Below, one piece after another: positions 1-8,908 of a DNA stretch of 64,000 nt. The notes below the pieces were generated by a model, which was given only the letters and a program-made list of their open reading frames with translations, was not told the origin of the DNA and did not search any database. This DNA is from Lacinutrix sp. WUR7 (GTDB lineage: Bacteria; Bacteroidota; Bacteroidia; Flavobacteriales; Flavobacteriaceae): positions 2,862,001-2,926,000 of the forward strand of contig NZ_CP045067.1 of the NCBI RefSeq assembly GCF_016864015.1, read 5' to 3'. Numbering within the stretch: the first letter of the stretch is position 1; the number at the start of each line of letters is the position of its first letter. The position numbers and the translations under genes were made by a program.

Positions 1-2
1 CC

Positions 3-1301
<1,299 letters not shown>

Positions 1302-1320
1302 TTGTAAAAAGATAAATAAA

Positions 1321-1353
1321 AAAAAATCCTGAAGTTTTGCTTCAGGATTTTTT
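1321..1353. terminator. Bidirectional rho-independent terminator
   Basis: A perfect stem (1321-1334 pairs with 1340-1353, core ATCCTGAAG/CTTCAGGAT, loop TTTTG) has an A-run before it and a T-run after it. It lies between the ABC-F gene and the convergent DUF2007 gene and can serve both. Confidence 0.9.
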
Positions 1354-1376
1354 TTGCTTGTTTGTTATAGCCTTAT

Positions 1377-1613
1377 TTATTCCTGCATCTCTGCTGTAAC
1401 GCTTTCTACAATTGGTAAAGCAGTACCTAGTTCGTCTTTATTAACATATAGCTCTTGTGTGCCCTGGTTAAACGTACCAAAACCACCTAATCTACCAGAT
1501 TCCGATTCGTCTTTAATAATAGCAGTAATACCAACGGCTTCTAATTTATCAACCATTAATTGTGTTACAATAAAATTTCCTGTGTAGATTTTAATATAAT
1601 TAGACTCTTCCAT
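1377..1613 (-). CDS. DUF2007 family protein
   Basis: A 78-residue soluble protein of the DUF2007 type (annotated in databases as putative signal-transducing protein). It opens with YIKIYTGNFIVTQLMVDKLE and continues with AVGITAIIKDESES and ELYVNKDEL, which is the usual alpha/beta pattern of this family. Its biochemical role is unknown. It is a single gene, convergent with the ABC-F gene across a shared terminator. The overlapping open frame on the other strand is a shadow. The family call rests on recalled sequence pattern. Confidence 0.8.
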   Translation of the reverse strand: MEESNYIKIYTGNFIVTQLMVDKLEAVGITAIIKDESESGRLGGFGTFNQGTQELYVNKDELGTALPIVESVTAEMQE

Positions 1614-1784
1614 AGTTTTTAGATTTTGTGTTCTCTTAAAGTTACAAAAAAAATACCATATTTAAACGGTTTTTTTTGTTTTCAAAAGTGCTTTAATGGT
1701 CGTTGTTTATTGCATTATCTTACGTTTAATAAAAAAAAATAATACTAAAGTTGCAGCGAAATGGTTATATAACGTTTTAAAAAC

Positions 1785-1792
1785 TATCTTTG
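1785..1792 (+). promoter_or_regulatory. -7 element of the cold-shock gene promoter
   Basis: TATCTTTG matches the Bacteroidota sigma-A -7 consensus TAnnTTTG and lies 29 bases before the cold-shock ATG. I see no TTG at the expected -33 spacing, so only the -7 element is called. Confidence 0.5.
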
Positions 1793-1821
1793 TCATTATA
1801 AATTAATCAATATATATTACG

Positions 1822-2016
1822 ATGAGTAAAGGAACAGTAAAATTTTTCAATGATTCTAAAGGATTTGGATTTATTGTAGAAGACGACAACAACAAAGAGC
1901 ATTTTGTACACATTTCTGGTTTAATCGATGAGATTAGAGAAGGAGACGCTGTAGAATTTGAACTTACAGAAGGAAAAAAAGGATTAAACGCAATAAACGT
2001 TAAAGTAATAGACTAA
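1822..2016 (+). CDS. Cold-shock domain protein (CspA family)
   Basis: A 64-residue single cold-shock domain, a five-stranded OB fold that binds single-stranded RNA or DNA and is known in the family to melt RNA structure. RNP1 is seen as KGFGFI and RNP2 as HFVHI, after the typical start GTVKFFNDSKG. The length is normal for bacterial Csp proteins. It is monocistronic, with its own -7 element upstream and a strong hairpin terminator downstream. Which paralogue it is (cold-induced or constitutive) cannot be read from the sequence. Confidence 0.97.
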   Translation: MSKGTVKFFNDSKGFGFIVEDDNNKEHFVHISGLIDEIREGDAVEFELTEGKKGLNAINVKVID

Positions 2017-2040
2017 GTATTACAATTCTTTAAAAAGACA

Positions 2041-2071
2041 AAAGCCTTTTCATTTCTGAAAAGGCTTTTTT
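2041..2071 (+). terminator. Rho-independent terminator of the cold-shock gene
   Basis: A 12-base perfect stem AAAGCCTTTTCA/TGAAAAGGCTTT (2041-2052 with 2057-2068) with loop TTTC, followed by more T residues, begins 25 bases after the stop codon. Confidence 0.9.
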
Positions 2072-2123
2072 GTTGGTATTTTATTTAATTTTTTAAAATC
2101 ACACGGTATTCGTTGTCATTTTA

Positions 2124-2312
2124 TTAGGCACTAAAGTAATTGTATAATCGATATGCTCCAAAGCCAATAATTACTATTGATAATGCTAGTCTTAAGGTGG
2201 AGATTACTTCATTTCCGAAAAAATATCGGTAAACAATATAACTACCAAGACCTAAAAAGATTAGTCCAGATATTAAGCTAAATATGCTTTTTTGTGGTGT
2301 TTTATTTTCCAT
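2124..2312 (-). CDS. Small two-helix membrane protein downstream of pheT
   Basis: A 62-residue protein with two hydrophobic segments (about residues 11-28 and 38-56) and short polar ends. I recognise no family. It begins 9 bases after the pheT stop on the same strand, so it is probably translated from the pheT transcript. Its function is unknown. The reality of the gene is supported by the spacing and by the clear two-helix pattern. Confidence 0.65.
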   Translation of the reverse strand: MENKTPQKSIFSLISGLIFLGLGSYIVYRYFFGNEVISTLRLALSIVIIGFGAYRLYNYFSA

Positions 2313-2321
2313 CTTTAGTGT

Positions 2322-4748
2322 TTATCTTAACTCTGCGCCAAGCTGTTTTTCAAAATTTGCTTGTAGCTTATTCATAATCTTATCAATCTGCTTGTCGGTA
2401 AGTGTTTTGTTTTCATCTTGTATTGTAAAACTAACCGCATAACTCTTTTTACCTTTTGGTAAGTTTTTACCTTGATAGACATCAAACAAATTCACGGCTT
2501 TTAAAAGCTGCTTTTCAGTTTGTTTCGCAATAGTATGAATAGACTCAAAAGAAACAGCATCATCTAATAATAAAGCAAAATCTCTACGTACTTCTGGGTA
2601 TTTCGGAATTTCTTTAAATTTAATTTTATTGTGTTTTGCAACTTCAATAATATTATCCCAATTAAAATCTGCGAATAATACTTCTTGGTTAATTCCAAAA
2701 TGCTTTAAAATATTTTTCTTTACTAAACCAAAGCTCACTAGTTTGTTTTTTCCTAAACCTAAAGTTAATCCTTCGCTAAAAATAGCATCTTTAGTTGGTG
2801 TTTCTTTAAATCTAGAAATACCTAAACGTTCTAATATACTTGTGATTGTTCCTTTAAAGTAAAAGAAGTCACTAGGTTTGTTTAAACCATTCCAGGCTTC
2901 AGCAGTTCTATTTCCAGTTACTAAAAGTGTAAGATGCTTATGTTCTTCACGATTTTCGCCAAAGTTATGGTAGGTCTTTCCGAATTCAAAAAACTTAACA
3001 TTACTACGTTTTCTATTAATATTATAAGAAAGTGCTTCTAAGCCAGAAAATAAAAGCGATTGTCTCATTACCGACAAATCGTTACTTAAAGGATTTAGCA
3101 TTACAATATTATGTTCTTCTTTTAGCTGCTCGTCTAATTTAATATATTCAGGAGTAGTTAGCGAGTTAGCAAGCATTTCATAAAAACCTTGGGACGCTAA
3201 TTGGTTACCAATAATATTTTGCAATTTATGATCTTCAAATTTTGAAGAGTTAGAAATAGAGGCGTTTAACTTATTTGTAAAACCAATATTATTATAACCA
3301 TAAACACGTAAAATTTCTTCGATGATATCTGCTTCGCGTTGCACATCATTTCGGTATGCAGGAACGGTTAAACCTAATCCCGTTTCGGTTACATTATTTA
3401 TTTTTATATCTAAAGAACTTAAAATACGTTTAATAGTTTCTTTTGGTATTTCTTGACCAATTAGTTTTTCCGCATTATCAAAACTTAAACGGACTTGGAA
3501 GTCTTCTATTTTATTAGGGTATGCATCAATAATATCACTAGTTATTTCTCCTCCAGCAAGCTCTATAATTAATAAAGCAGCACGTTTTAAGGCGTATTCT
3601 GTAATGTTTGGATCAATACCTCTTTCGAATCTAAAAGAAGCATCGGTGTTTAATGCGTGACGTTTTGCCGTTTTTCTAATACTAATCGGATTAAAATATG
3701 CACTTTCTAAAAAGATACTTGTGGTGTGTTCTGTAACTCCAGAAGCAATTCCGCCAAAAACACCAGCAATACACATTGGCTTTTCTGCATCACAAATCAT
3801 TAAATCGTCTTCGTGTAATTCTCTTTCTACCTCGTCAAGCGTTGTAAATTTTGTTCCAGCAGCAACGGTTTTTACTTCAATTTTATTTCCTATAATTTTG
3901 GCAGCATCAAAAGCGTGAAGTGGTTGACCAAGTTCATGTAAAACATAATTGGTAACATCTACAACATTGTTTTTCGGAGTTAAACCAATAGATTTTAATC
4001 GGTGTTTTAACCAATCTGGTGATTCTGAAACTTTTATACCAGAAATAGTAACTCCGCAGTATCTTGGTGCTAATTCTTTGTTTTGTACATCTACGTCAAT
4101 CTTTAGCGTTCTGTTATCTACGTGAAAAGCACTAACGGATGGCGTAATTAACTCTACATTAATATCTTTTTGTAAAAAGCCAGCTTTTAAATCTCTTGCA
4201 GTTCCATAATGACTCATGGCATCTGCTCGGTTTGGTGTAAGTCCGATTTCAAAAACCTGATCGTTTTCAATATTAAATAGAGCAGAAGCAAGCGTACCAA
4301 CAACAGTATCCTCGGCTAAAACCATAATGCCATCGTGCGATTTTCCTAAACCTAGTTCATCTTCTGCGCAAATCATTCCATGGCTTTCTTCGCCACGAAT
4401 CTTTCCTTTCTTAATCGTCCAAGCTTCACCTTCTTCGGTATATAAAGTACTTCCAATAGTAGCAACAGGTACTTTTTGTCCTGCAGCAACATTAGGTGCG
4501 CCACAAACTATTTGAACAGGAGTTTCGGCGCCAATATTCACTGTGGTTATTTTTAATCTGTCTGCATTTGGGTGTTGTATACATGTTAGCACTTCACCAA
4601 CCACAATACCTTTTAATCCTCCTTTAACAGACTCGTATGCATTAATTCCTTCTACTTCTAAACCTAAGTCTGTAAGTAGTTCTTCGGTTTGTTCTGCTGT
4701 CCAATCGGTTTTTATAAACTGTTTTAACCAGTTGTATGATATTTTCAT
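2322..4748 (-). CDS. pheT: Phenylalanine--tRNA ligase beta subunit
   Basis: The beta chain of the (alpha-beta)2 PheRS, which charges tRNA-Phe. At 808 residues it has the normal bacterial length. Domains in order: an N-terminal piece, an EMAP-type tRNA-binding OB domain (about 40-155, with HPNADRLKI and CGAPN), the B3/B4 editing module (about 210-370), B5 (about 400-480), the catalytic-like core, and the C-terminal anticodon-binding FDX-ACB domain (about 715-808, starting KYPEVRRDFALL). The start is supported by the usual opening MKISYNWLKQF. A promoter with -33 and -7 boxes lies just upstream. pheS is not next to it, as is common in Bacteroidota. Confidence 0.98.
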   Translation of the reverse strand: MKISYNWLKQFIKTDWTAEQTEELLTDLGLEVEGINAYESVKGGLKGIVVGEVLTCIQHPNADRLKITTVNIGAETPVQIVCGAPNVAAGQKVPVATIGSTLYTEEGEAWTIKKGKIRGEESHGMICAEDELGLGKSHDGIMVLAEDTVVGTLASALFNIENDQVFEIGLTPNRADAMSHYGTARDLKAGFLQKDINVELITPSVSAFHVDNRTLKIDVDVQNKELAPRYCGVTISGIKVSESPDWLKHRLKSIGLTPKNNVVDVTNYVLHELGQPLHAFDAAKIIGNKIEVKTVAAGTKFTTLDEVERELHEDDLMICDAEKPMCIAGVFGGIASGVTEHTTSIFLESAYFNPISIRKTAKRHALNTDASFRFERGIDPNITEYALKRAALLIIELAGGEITSDIIDAYPNKIEDFQVRLSFDNAEKLIGQEIPKETIKRILSSLDIKINNVTETGLGLTVPAYRNDVQREADIIEEILRVYGYNNIGFTNKLNASISNSSKFEDHKLQNIIGNQLASQGFYEMLANSLTTPEYIKLDEQLKEEHNIVMLNPLSNDLSVMRQSLLFSGLEALSYNINRKRSNVKFFEFGKTYHNFGENREEHKHLTLLVTGNRTAEAWNGLNKPSDFFYFKGTITSILERLGISRFKETPTKDAIFSEGLTLGLGKNKLVSFGLVKKNILKHFGINQEVLFADFNWDNIIEVAKHNKIKFKEIPKYPEVRRDFALLLDDAVSFESIHTIAKQTEKQLLKAVNLFDVYQGKNLPKGKKSYAVSFTIQDENKTLTDKQIDKIMNKLQANFEKQLGAELR

Positions 4749-4770
4749 TGCCCTTCTTTAAATTGAAATG

Positions 4771-4800
4771 CAAAGATAAAATAATGCAGCTAGCATTCAA
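4771..4800 (-). promoter_or_regulatory. pheT promoter
   Basis: On the minus strand TTG (4800-4798), 19 bases, then TATCTTTG (4778-4771) matches the Bacteroidota sigma-A form TTG-N19-TAnnTTTG. It lies 22 bases upstream of the pheT ATG. Confidence 0.7.
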
Positions 4801-4970
4801 GCATTGTTATAAGTTTTGTAGCATGAGTTTTTGGTAAATTAAATATGAAGAATAAAAGTGTAATATTTAATACGCAATTAATACAGATTGTATAATTATT
4901 TCGTGATAATATTAACTTATCTTGCGCTCCTTTATTTGTAGTCAATATAAGTAATGTAAAAAGGTATATC

Positions 4971-5735
4971 ATGGAAAACAATCGCAACAAGGAAGACAAA
5001 GTAACACAGATAAATAAAGTAATAGAAAATTACTTTAACACTAATACAGATAAAGATTGGATTCCTGCAAAAGACATCATGCAAGATTTAATACAAGCAG
5101 GTGTTTTTAATAAAGATACTAAAAAGGGATTGCCTCTTCGAAAAGTTTTACGAGATTTAGATAAGCAAGATTTACTAAATACAATTCCTTCTGTACATGC
5201 ACAACGTACGGAAACTGCTGTATATTGGTACTTGGTAAGAGAAGGAGCTACGTTTGTTCCTGATGAAACGGAAACCGCTGCGTCTAAAAAGGAAAAAGTA
5301 AAAAGCAAAAGAGAGAATAGCGACGAATTCTATATTTTAGATCTTTGTGACGAATTACTTAAAGAAAAAGCTTCCCGTAAACATACCTTTTCTTTTTTAT
5401 TAGGTGATATGCATAAAAAAGGAAAAACAAGAACAAAATTACCTTTGGCAGCCTTTTATAAAGATGCAAACTTAGTTATTGAGTTTTTAGAAAAACAAAA
5501 CAAAACAGAGGCGGATCTAGAAAAATTAGATGCGATGACTGTTAGTGGTATTACTAGAAATGAACAAATAAAAAAATACAACAAAAGAAGAAAGCTGGTA
5601 TTGCAAAAAAAGGAAATCAATTTGATTGAAATTGATTATTCTTTATTTGAATGTGATAATAAAAAGAATTTAAGTCGTAAAAAAGATAGTGATATCGCGC
5701 TTCTTAGAAAAATACTTACGAAGTATATAAAATAA
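4971..5735 (+). CDS. Orphan protein: winged-helix-like N-terminus plus nuclease-like C-terminal domain
   Basis: A 254-residue soluble, lysine-rich protein. Residues about 10-92 look like a winged-helix or HARE-type fold ([40 protein letters not shown]). A charged linker (100-117) precedes a second domain (118-250). There [20 protein letters not shown] (157-176) recalls the core of DUF559/Vsr-like PD-(D/E)XK proteins (D, then a hydrophobic strand with E), and [16 protein letters not shown] (192-207) looks like a conserved basic helix. The nuclease reading is inference from pattern, and the canonical lysine spacing is not certain. The gene stands alone, with a hairpin terminator over its stop codon. 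Confidence 0.75.
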   Translation: MENNRNKEDKVTQINKVIENYFNTNTDKDWIPAKDIMQDLIQAGVFNKDTKKGLPLRKVLRDLDKQDLLNTIPSVHAQRTETAVYWYLVREGATFVPDETETAASKKEKVKSKRENSDEFYILDLCDELLKEKASRKHTFSFLLGDMHKKGKTRTKLPLAAFYKDANLVIEFLEKQNKTEADLEKLDAMTVSGITRNEQIKKYNKRRKLVLQKKEINLIEIDYSLFECDNKKNLSRKKDSDIALLRKILTKYIK

Positions 5736-5766
5736 CTTACCGAAAATATTCCGATAAGTTATTTTA
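5731..5766 (+). terminator. Rho-independent terminator over the stop codon
   Basis: AATAACTTA (5731-5739) pairs with TAAGTTATT (5755-5763), followed by TTT. The stem includes the TAA stop of the preceding gene. Confidence 0.7.
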
Positions 5767-5801
5767 ATACCTTGTTGCTTTTTAGCAGGTATATGGCTTT
5801 T

Positions 5802-7643
5802 TTATATACTTGCTACAAATTGCTTAAACACTTTTTTGTGAAGCTCTAAGTCTAGATTTGGCGAAAGGGAAGCGCGAACAATATAATCTTTATCGCCTTC
5901 TTTAGTAGTTCCTTGTGTTGACGTTGCTGGAATGGTCCAGTAACAACCTTTTAATTGTCCGTAACTCACACAAAACTTACTCTCATTAGGAATTTCTGTA
6001 ATCATTAAATGAATTAATTTAAGATTAAGTGCTCTTTTGTATGTTTCTCTTTCTGCATCTGTATTTCCTTTTGTTGGAAGGTCTAAAGAGAACACAGAAG
6101 GGGTGAAGCCTTGTTCTGCTAACTCTTCCGATACAAAATTGATTTTTGCTCCTGGTAAAGTATCCTGAATAAAGTTTACAAATTCACGAGTATTGGTATA
6201 TGCGTCTATAATTCTCTGATTCATAGAAGGCAGTTGCTTTGCTAATATTTCATATTGAAGATTGGTAGCTTCGTTATCACAAAGAGCTAAATGCATTTCA
6301 ATTTTTTCCATTAAAGCAATGGTTTTTTGATTTCCTACGCAATAACCAGCTGTACATTTCCCGCCACTTGGGAATTTAGAGCCACTAGCAAAAGAAATGG
6401 TTCTAACGCTTGATAGAATATCCTCTTTTCCTAAAAAGTGTACATTCGGACAAAATGTTTGGTCTAAAATAAAAACAGGGTCGATAGCAATTGCACCAGT
6501 CGCCGTTTTACGTTCTCTACTTAAAACTTCTTTTAATTGAATAAGATCAGGAACTTCTACTCTTGGGTTTGTTGGTATTTCGGCAATGATATAAGGTATC
6601 GCATCTTGATTTGCAATTTCGGTTAAAACGCTATCAATACTTTGCACCATATCATTATCACCGTCTACTAGAAGATCTACTATTTCTACATTATCCATAC
6701 AGGCAGCAACACGTCTCGCTTGGTCATTGGTACCACCATAACAATTTGGAGGAACTACAATTTTAATCGCTTTTCCTTTGTGATTTTCTAAGGCATCGTG
6801 AATTAATCCCATTAAAATGGCATACTGAATAGATAATCCGCTAGAAGCCACTAAAGGTTTTGTTTGTGTCGCTGTAATTGCTGTAACAGATTCTAAGACA
6901 CTTGTTTTACTTGCAGTGTCTCTTTGCTTGTTTGTGATAGAAGATTGCTCTATTAATGCTTTTAAAGCAGTAAGACAATTAGCAGGCGTCATTGCGATGG
7001 ATTCTCTACGACGTACATGTTGAATATCGGAAACATAATTTTCATTTTGCGTGCCGTTAACTATTAGCACACTTCCTAAATGTCCATGTAAATGAATGAA
7101 AAAATCCACATTAGGATTACTATCTATAGCGTTGATTTTATCCTCTTGAGAAAGGAAAATACTAGTTCCGTTACATTTAGGAATATCTGCTATCTTTTCA
7201 ACTTGCTTTAATTCGAAGGTATAGCCATAAATGTTTCTCAGTGTTTCTGCATCAAAACATGCCGGTAATTCTCCTGTATAAGCGATTTGTGTGTTTTTAT
7301 TTTCTAATAAGTTTTTTCTTAGAATAGCCAAAACAGGCATAGTCTTCGAGGAAAAACTGATTACATTTTCTGATTTTTGATCCTGCAAGTTTGCAAGTGT
7401 CCATTCTAGTACGCAAGATAAAGGATGGCCTAATCGAATATAATCATAAGCAGTTGGTAATTCCTTTAATGCGGAAGGAGTGAAATCATTCTTGTTAAAT
7501 AAGTTTTCCAACTGTTCTGTAAACTGAACTTTCGCTAACTTTTCATCATAAATATCTAATCGATGCGTTGTTAGGTTTAGCCAGTCTGTTGGCATGTTTT
7601 CTATTACGTTCTTTATATAGTTTAGCATTGTATTTGCTTTCAT
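5802..7643 (-). CDS. PLP-dependent enzyme of the Cys/Met metabolism (cystathionine synthase/lyase-like) family
   Basis: A large PLP-dependent transferase-fold enzyme of about 613 residues. The pyridoxal lysine is in ASGSKFPSGGKCTAGY, the aspartate that binds the PLP ring nitrogen is probably in AIDPVFIL, and VVPPNCYGGTN matches the fold's substrate/cofactor loop. The enzyme is longer than classical MetB/MetC (about 380-400) because of an N-terminal extension of about 200 residues. Substrate cannot be assigned; C-S lyase or gamma-synthase chemistry is the family expectation. A longer frame to 7670 would need a TTG start; I chose the ATG at 7643, followed by KANTMLNY, although the ATG at 7628 is also possible. 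Confidence 0.85.
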   Translation of the reverse strand: MKANTMLNYIKNVIENMPTDWLNLTTHRLDIYDEKLAKVQFTEQLENLFNKNDFTPSALKELPTAYDYIRLGHPLSCVLEWTLANLQDQKSENVISFSSKTMPVLAILRKNLLENKNTQIAYTGELPACFDAETLRNIYGYTFELKQVEKIADIPKCNGTSIFLSQEDKINAIDSNPNVDFFIHLHGHLGSVLIVNGTQNENYVSDIQHVRRRESIAMTPANCLTALKALIEQSSITNKQRDTASKTSVLESVTAITATQTKPLVASSGLSIQYAILMGLIHDALENHKGKAIKIVVPPNCYGGTNDQARRVAACMDNVEIVDLLVDGDNDMVQSIDSVLTEIANQDAIPYIIAEIPTNPRVEVPDLIQLKEVLSRERKTATGAIAIDPVFILDQTFCPNVHFLGKEDILSSVRTISFASGSKFPSGGKCTAGYCVGNQKTIALMEKIEMHLALCDNEATNLQYEILAKQLPSMNQRIIDAYTNTREFVNFIQDTLPGAKINFVSEELAEQGFTPSVFSLDLPTKGNTDAERETYKRALNLKLIHLMITEIPNESKFCVSYGQLKGCYWTIPATSTQGTTKEGDKDYIVRASLSPNLDLELHKKVFKQFVASI

Positions 7644-7805
7644 AATGTTTGCTTTTAAATAGGTCTGCAAGGTACAGTAATTAGTTTTTTTTATGAAGCG
7701 TTATAAGATAGTTTTAAGATATTTAACTTAATGTTTATGAGCTTGAGAATTCAATAATGGTAAGATGCTTGATTATATGAAAAAAGTACAGAAAGATGAT
7801 TGTAA

Positions 7806-8162
7806 ATGCTTCTGTATTTTAATAATGGTATAATAAAAACGCTAATTATTTGGCATAGACAACAGAAGAATAGGTTAGCTCATAGCTATGCCATCGAAAG
7901 TCAGTACAAATTTGATTTGAAATGTTTTACGGTCGTTTCCAAAAACATCGATACACGTTTATTTGAAGCGATTATAGGTGTTTCGAATAAGATGTTCACG
8001 CAAACTGTTGGAGAATTAGAGAAAGACAGTTTGATTCCTAGAAAAGTATATCCCGTAGTTTCTCTTAAACTAGAGTACACGCTAAGTACTCCTGGTGAAT
8101 CTTTGGAAAGCGTGTTATGAGGTTTAGGTGCTTGCTTGGGTTTAGAGAATGTGAAGCGTTAG
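7806..8162 (+). pseudogene. Decayed HxlR-family transcriptional regulator
   Basis: The translated stretch RLFEAIIGVSNKMFTQTV, GELEKDSLIPRKVYPVV and SLKLEYTLSTPGESLESVL follows the HxlR winged-helix core closely (helix, ISxKMLTQxLRELExDGL, VYPxVPPxVEY). The expected N-terminal part (Cys, GGKW, LLxxL) is scrambled or missing: only TLIIWH resembles it. An in-frame TGA at 8118-8120 interrupts before the usual last helix, and the frame then continues as GLGACLGLENVKR to a TAG at 8162. Two kinds of damage in one gene point to a pseudogene. A 104-residue product from 7806 could still be made but would lack the first part of the fold. Confidence 0.75.
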
Positions 8163-8228
8163 TAAATTGTTTTGCATTAAAATCAAGATATATGCGGTCG
8201 TGTTCTTATTGTTCCTTTTTACAAAAGA

Positions 8229-8819
8229 CTAATCCCAAATTATAGGTAGCTCATCGGGAAAATACTCAATAAGCTTATAGTTTTTATTAAAAAGCAAGTC
8301 CGCTTGTTTTTCTTTATTTAATATAGATTCTATAAGTTTTAATTGCTCTAAACTTTTAATATCAATATGTATCTGATTTTCTAAACGCAATGAATATTCT
8401 CTATTTAAAGTAGCTTGCACTATATCATAATCTTCTTCGCCAATCAAAATTAATTTTATTAAATCATTATCAAACTGAATTTTGTAACTGTAAACATAAA
8501 AACTATTTAAAGAATTAACTCCGCTTATTGCTCCATTTCCTATTTTCCATGGTTCGTATTTGTATAAATATACTTTTGCGAATTTTGGATTAAAAGCATT
8601 TGTTTTGTGTTTAAAAACTTTTATAAATCGCAAATTTGATTCATCAGAAAACAAAGGGCATTTGCCAATTTCTAATTTCGCTTCGTCTATACTGTAATCA
8701 GGTCTAGATTCAGTCGCAGGACTTTTAATTACTTTTTTAGGAGGTTCAATATGTCTAATTTGCGAAAAACTTGTCGCAGTGCATACTAGGAAAACGAAAA
8801 GTATAGTGAATTGTTTCAT
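8229..8819 (-). CDS. Secreted hypothetical protein
   Basis: A 196-residue protein with a clear signal peptide (MKQFTILFVFLVCTATSFSQ, cleavage expected near residue 19-20) and no further membrane segment, so probably periplasmic. Domain not recognised; the mature part is rich in acidic and aromatic residues with alternating strand-like segments (KVYLYKYEPW, FYVYSYKIQF, LIKLILIGEEDY). It is a single gene between the HxlR remnant and recG. On the minus strand a TAAATTTG box (8839-8832) matches the -7 consensus just upstream. Confidence 0.75.
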   Translation of the reverse strand: MKQFTILFVFLVCTATSFSQIRHIEPPKKVIKSPATESRPDYSIDEAKLEIGKCPLFSDESNLRFIKVFKHKTNAFNPKFAKVYLYKYEPWKIGNGAISGVNSLNSFYVYSYKIQFDNDLIKLILIGEEDYDIVQATLNREYSLRLENQIHIDIKSLEQLKLIESILNKEKQADLLFNKNYKLIEYFPDELPIIWD

Positions 8820-8908
8820 AGTTGTAATTTACAAATTTATTGGCAGTCTGCAAACAGTATAGAATAACCAATATGAATTTACGATTTATTAACAGTTTGT
8901 ACAGTAGT

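Noticed and set aside
1354-1587. Open frame on the plus strand opposite the DUF2007 gene
   Set aside because: Shadow of a recognised gene; no coding character.
4790-4999. Minus-strand open frame in the pheT/4971 gap
   Set aside because: Overlaps the pheT promoter and has no conserved features.
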